Shown: in pieces, positions 63,959 to 64,000 of the stretch
How the letters are laid out: every line of letters begins with the position of its first letter
Position numbering within the stretch: position 1 is the first letter of the stretch
Position numbers and translations under genes: made by a program
Origin: Cobetia marina
GTDB lineage: Bacteria > Pseudomonadota > Gammaproteobacteria > Pseudomonadales > Halomonadaceae
Direction of reading: 5' to 3'
NCBI RefSeq assembly: GCF_001720485.1
Contig: NZ_CP017114.1
Coordinates: 3,782,001 to 3,846,000, forward strand
Length of the DNA stretch: 64,000 nt
The notes under the pieces: generated by a model
Told to the model about the DNA's origin: nothing
Seen by the model: only the letters and a program-made list of their open reading frames with translations
Database searches by the model: none

Positions 63959-64000
63959 CAGGCAGTCCTTGCCATTCGGCAGTCATCACGTGGGCGAAAC

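Overview
The window is about 64 kb of a high-GC gammaproteobacterial chromosome. Gene content and order fit a halophilic or marine member of the Halomonadaceae (Halomonas/Cobetia type): an Mrp multisubunit Na+/H+ antiporter, a HiPIP, a cis/trans fatty acid isomerase, a yeaG-yeaH-ycgB stress operon, and small families I associate with Halomonas/Pseudomonas. The genus is inferred from proteins; no 16S gene is present. I see no transposase, integrase, prophage or CRISPR array.

Layout. 1-2.7 kb: end of the mrp operon (D partial, E, F, G). 2.8-6.4 kb: hemH, then a divergent Fe-S photolyase and DCC pair, then a small conserved protein. 6.5-12 kb (minus): EAL-CBS phosphodiesterase, a small unknown gene, dnaB, and the rpsF-rpsR-membrane protein-rplI ribosomal operon. 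12.2-16.1 kb (minus): rnr and rlmB, both with long low-complexity tails. 16.4-17.05 kb: four tRNA-Leu(CAG) genes. 17.3-24 kb: membrane-anchored NUC1 nuclease, HiPIP, and prkA-yeaH-spoVR. 24.6-30.7 kb: threonine aldolase, D-cysteine desulfhydrase-like enzyme, 2,4-dienoyl-CoA reductase and a divergent AraC regulator. 30.8-31.4 kb: a Val/Asp tRNA operon. 31.6-36.1 kb: alpha/beta hydrolase, a degenerate cbb3-oxidase-like operon, and an FNR/Anr regulator. 36.2-41.3 kb: cti and a bufferin (bufABC) copper-peptide operon. 41.3-46.7 kb: truC, tcdA, a DUF1653 protein, purEK, bfr and bfd. 46.7-48.3 kb: repeats, micro-ORFs and an unknown gene. 48.4-58 kb: RDD protein, lptG/lptF, pepA, ilvE, holC and a large sensor kinase. 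58.2-64 kb: valS, a META lipoprotein, a PAP2 phosphatase and a diguanylate cyclase.

The most unusual locus is 32596-34966. Three translationally coupled genes are recognisable full-length or domain-length homologues of cbb3 oxidase CcoN, CcoO and the CcoP membrane anchor. The CcoN homologue has lost the expected haem b/b3 and CuB histidines, the CcoO homologue keeps its haem c site, and the CcoP homologue stops before its cytochrome domains. The operon lies just upstream of an FNR-type oxygen sensor gene. This looks like a maintained non-oxidase complex, perhaps a redox relay or sensor, rather than a decaying oxidase. Other points of note are leader-trailer complementarity around several tandem tRNA genes, a perfect palindrome between bufferin precursor and maturase genes, a chain of ATGA-overlapping micro-ORFs, and paired low-complexity tails on RlmB and RNase R.

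Starts were chosen from ribosome-binding sites and family length. Domain assignments are by eye; no database search was run.
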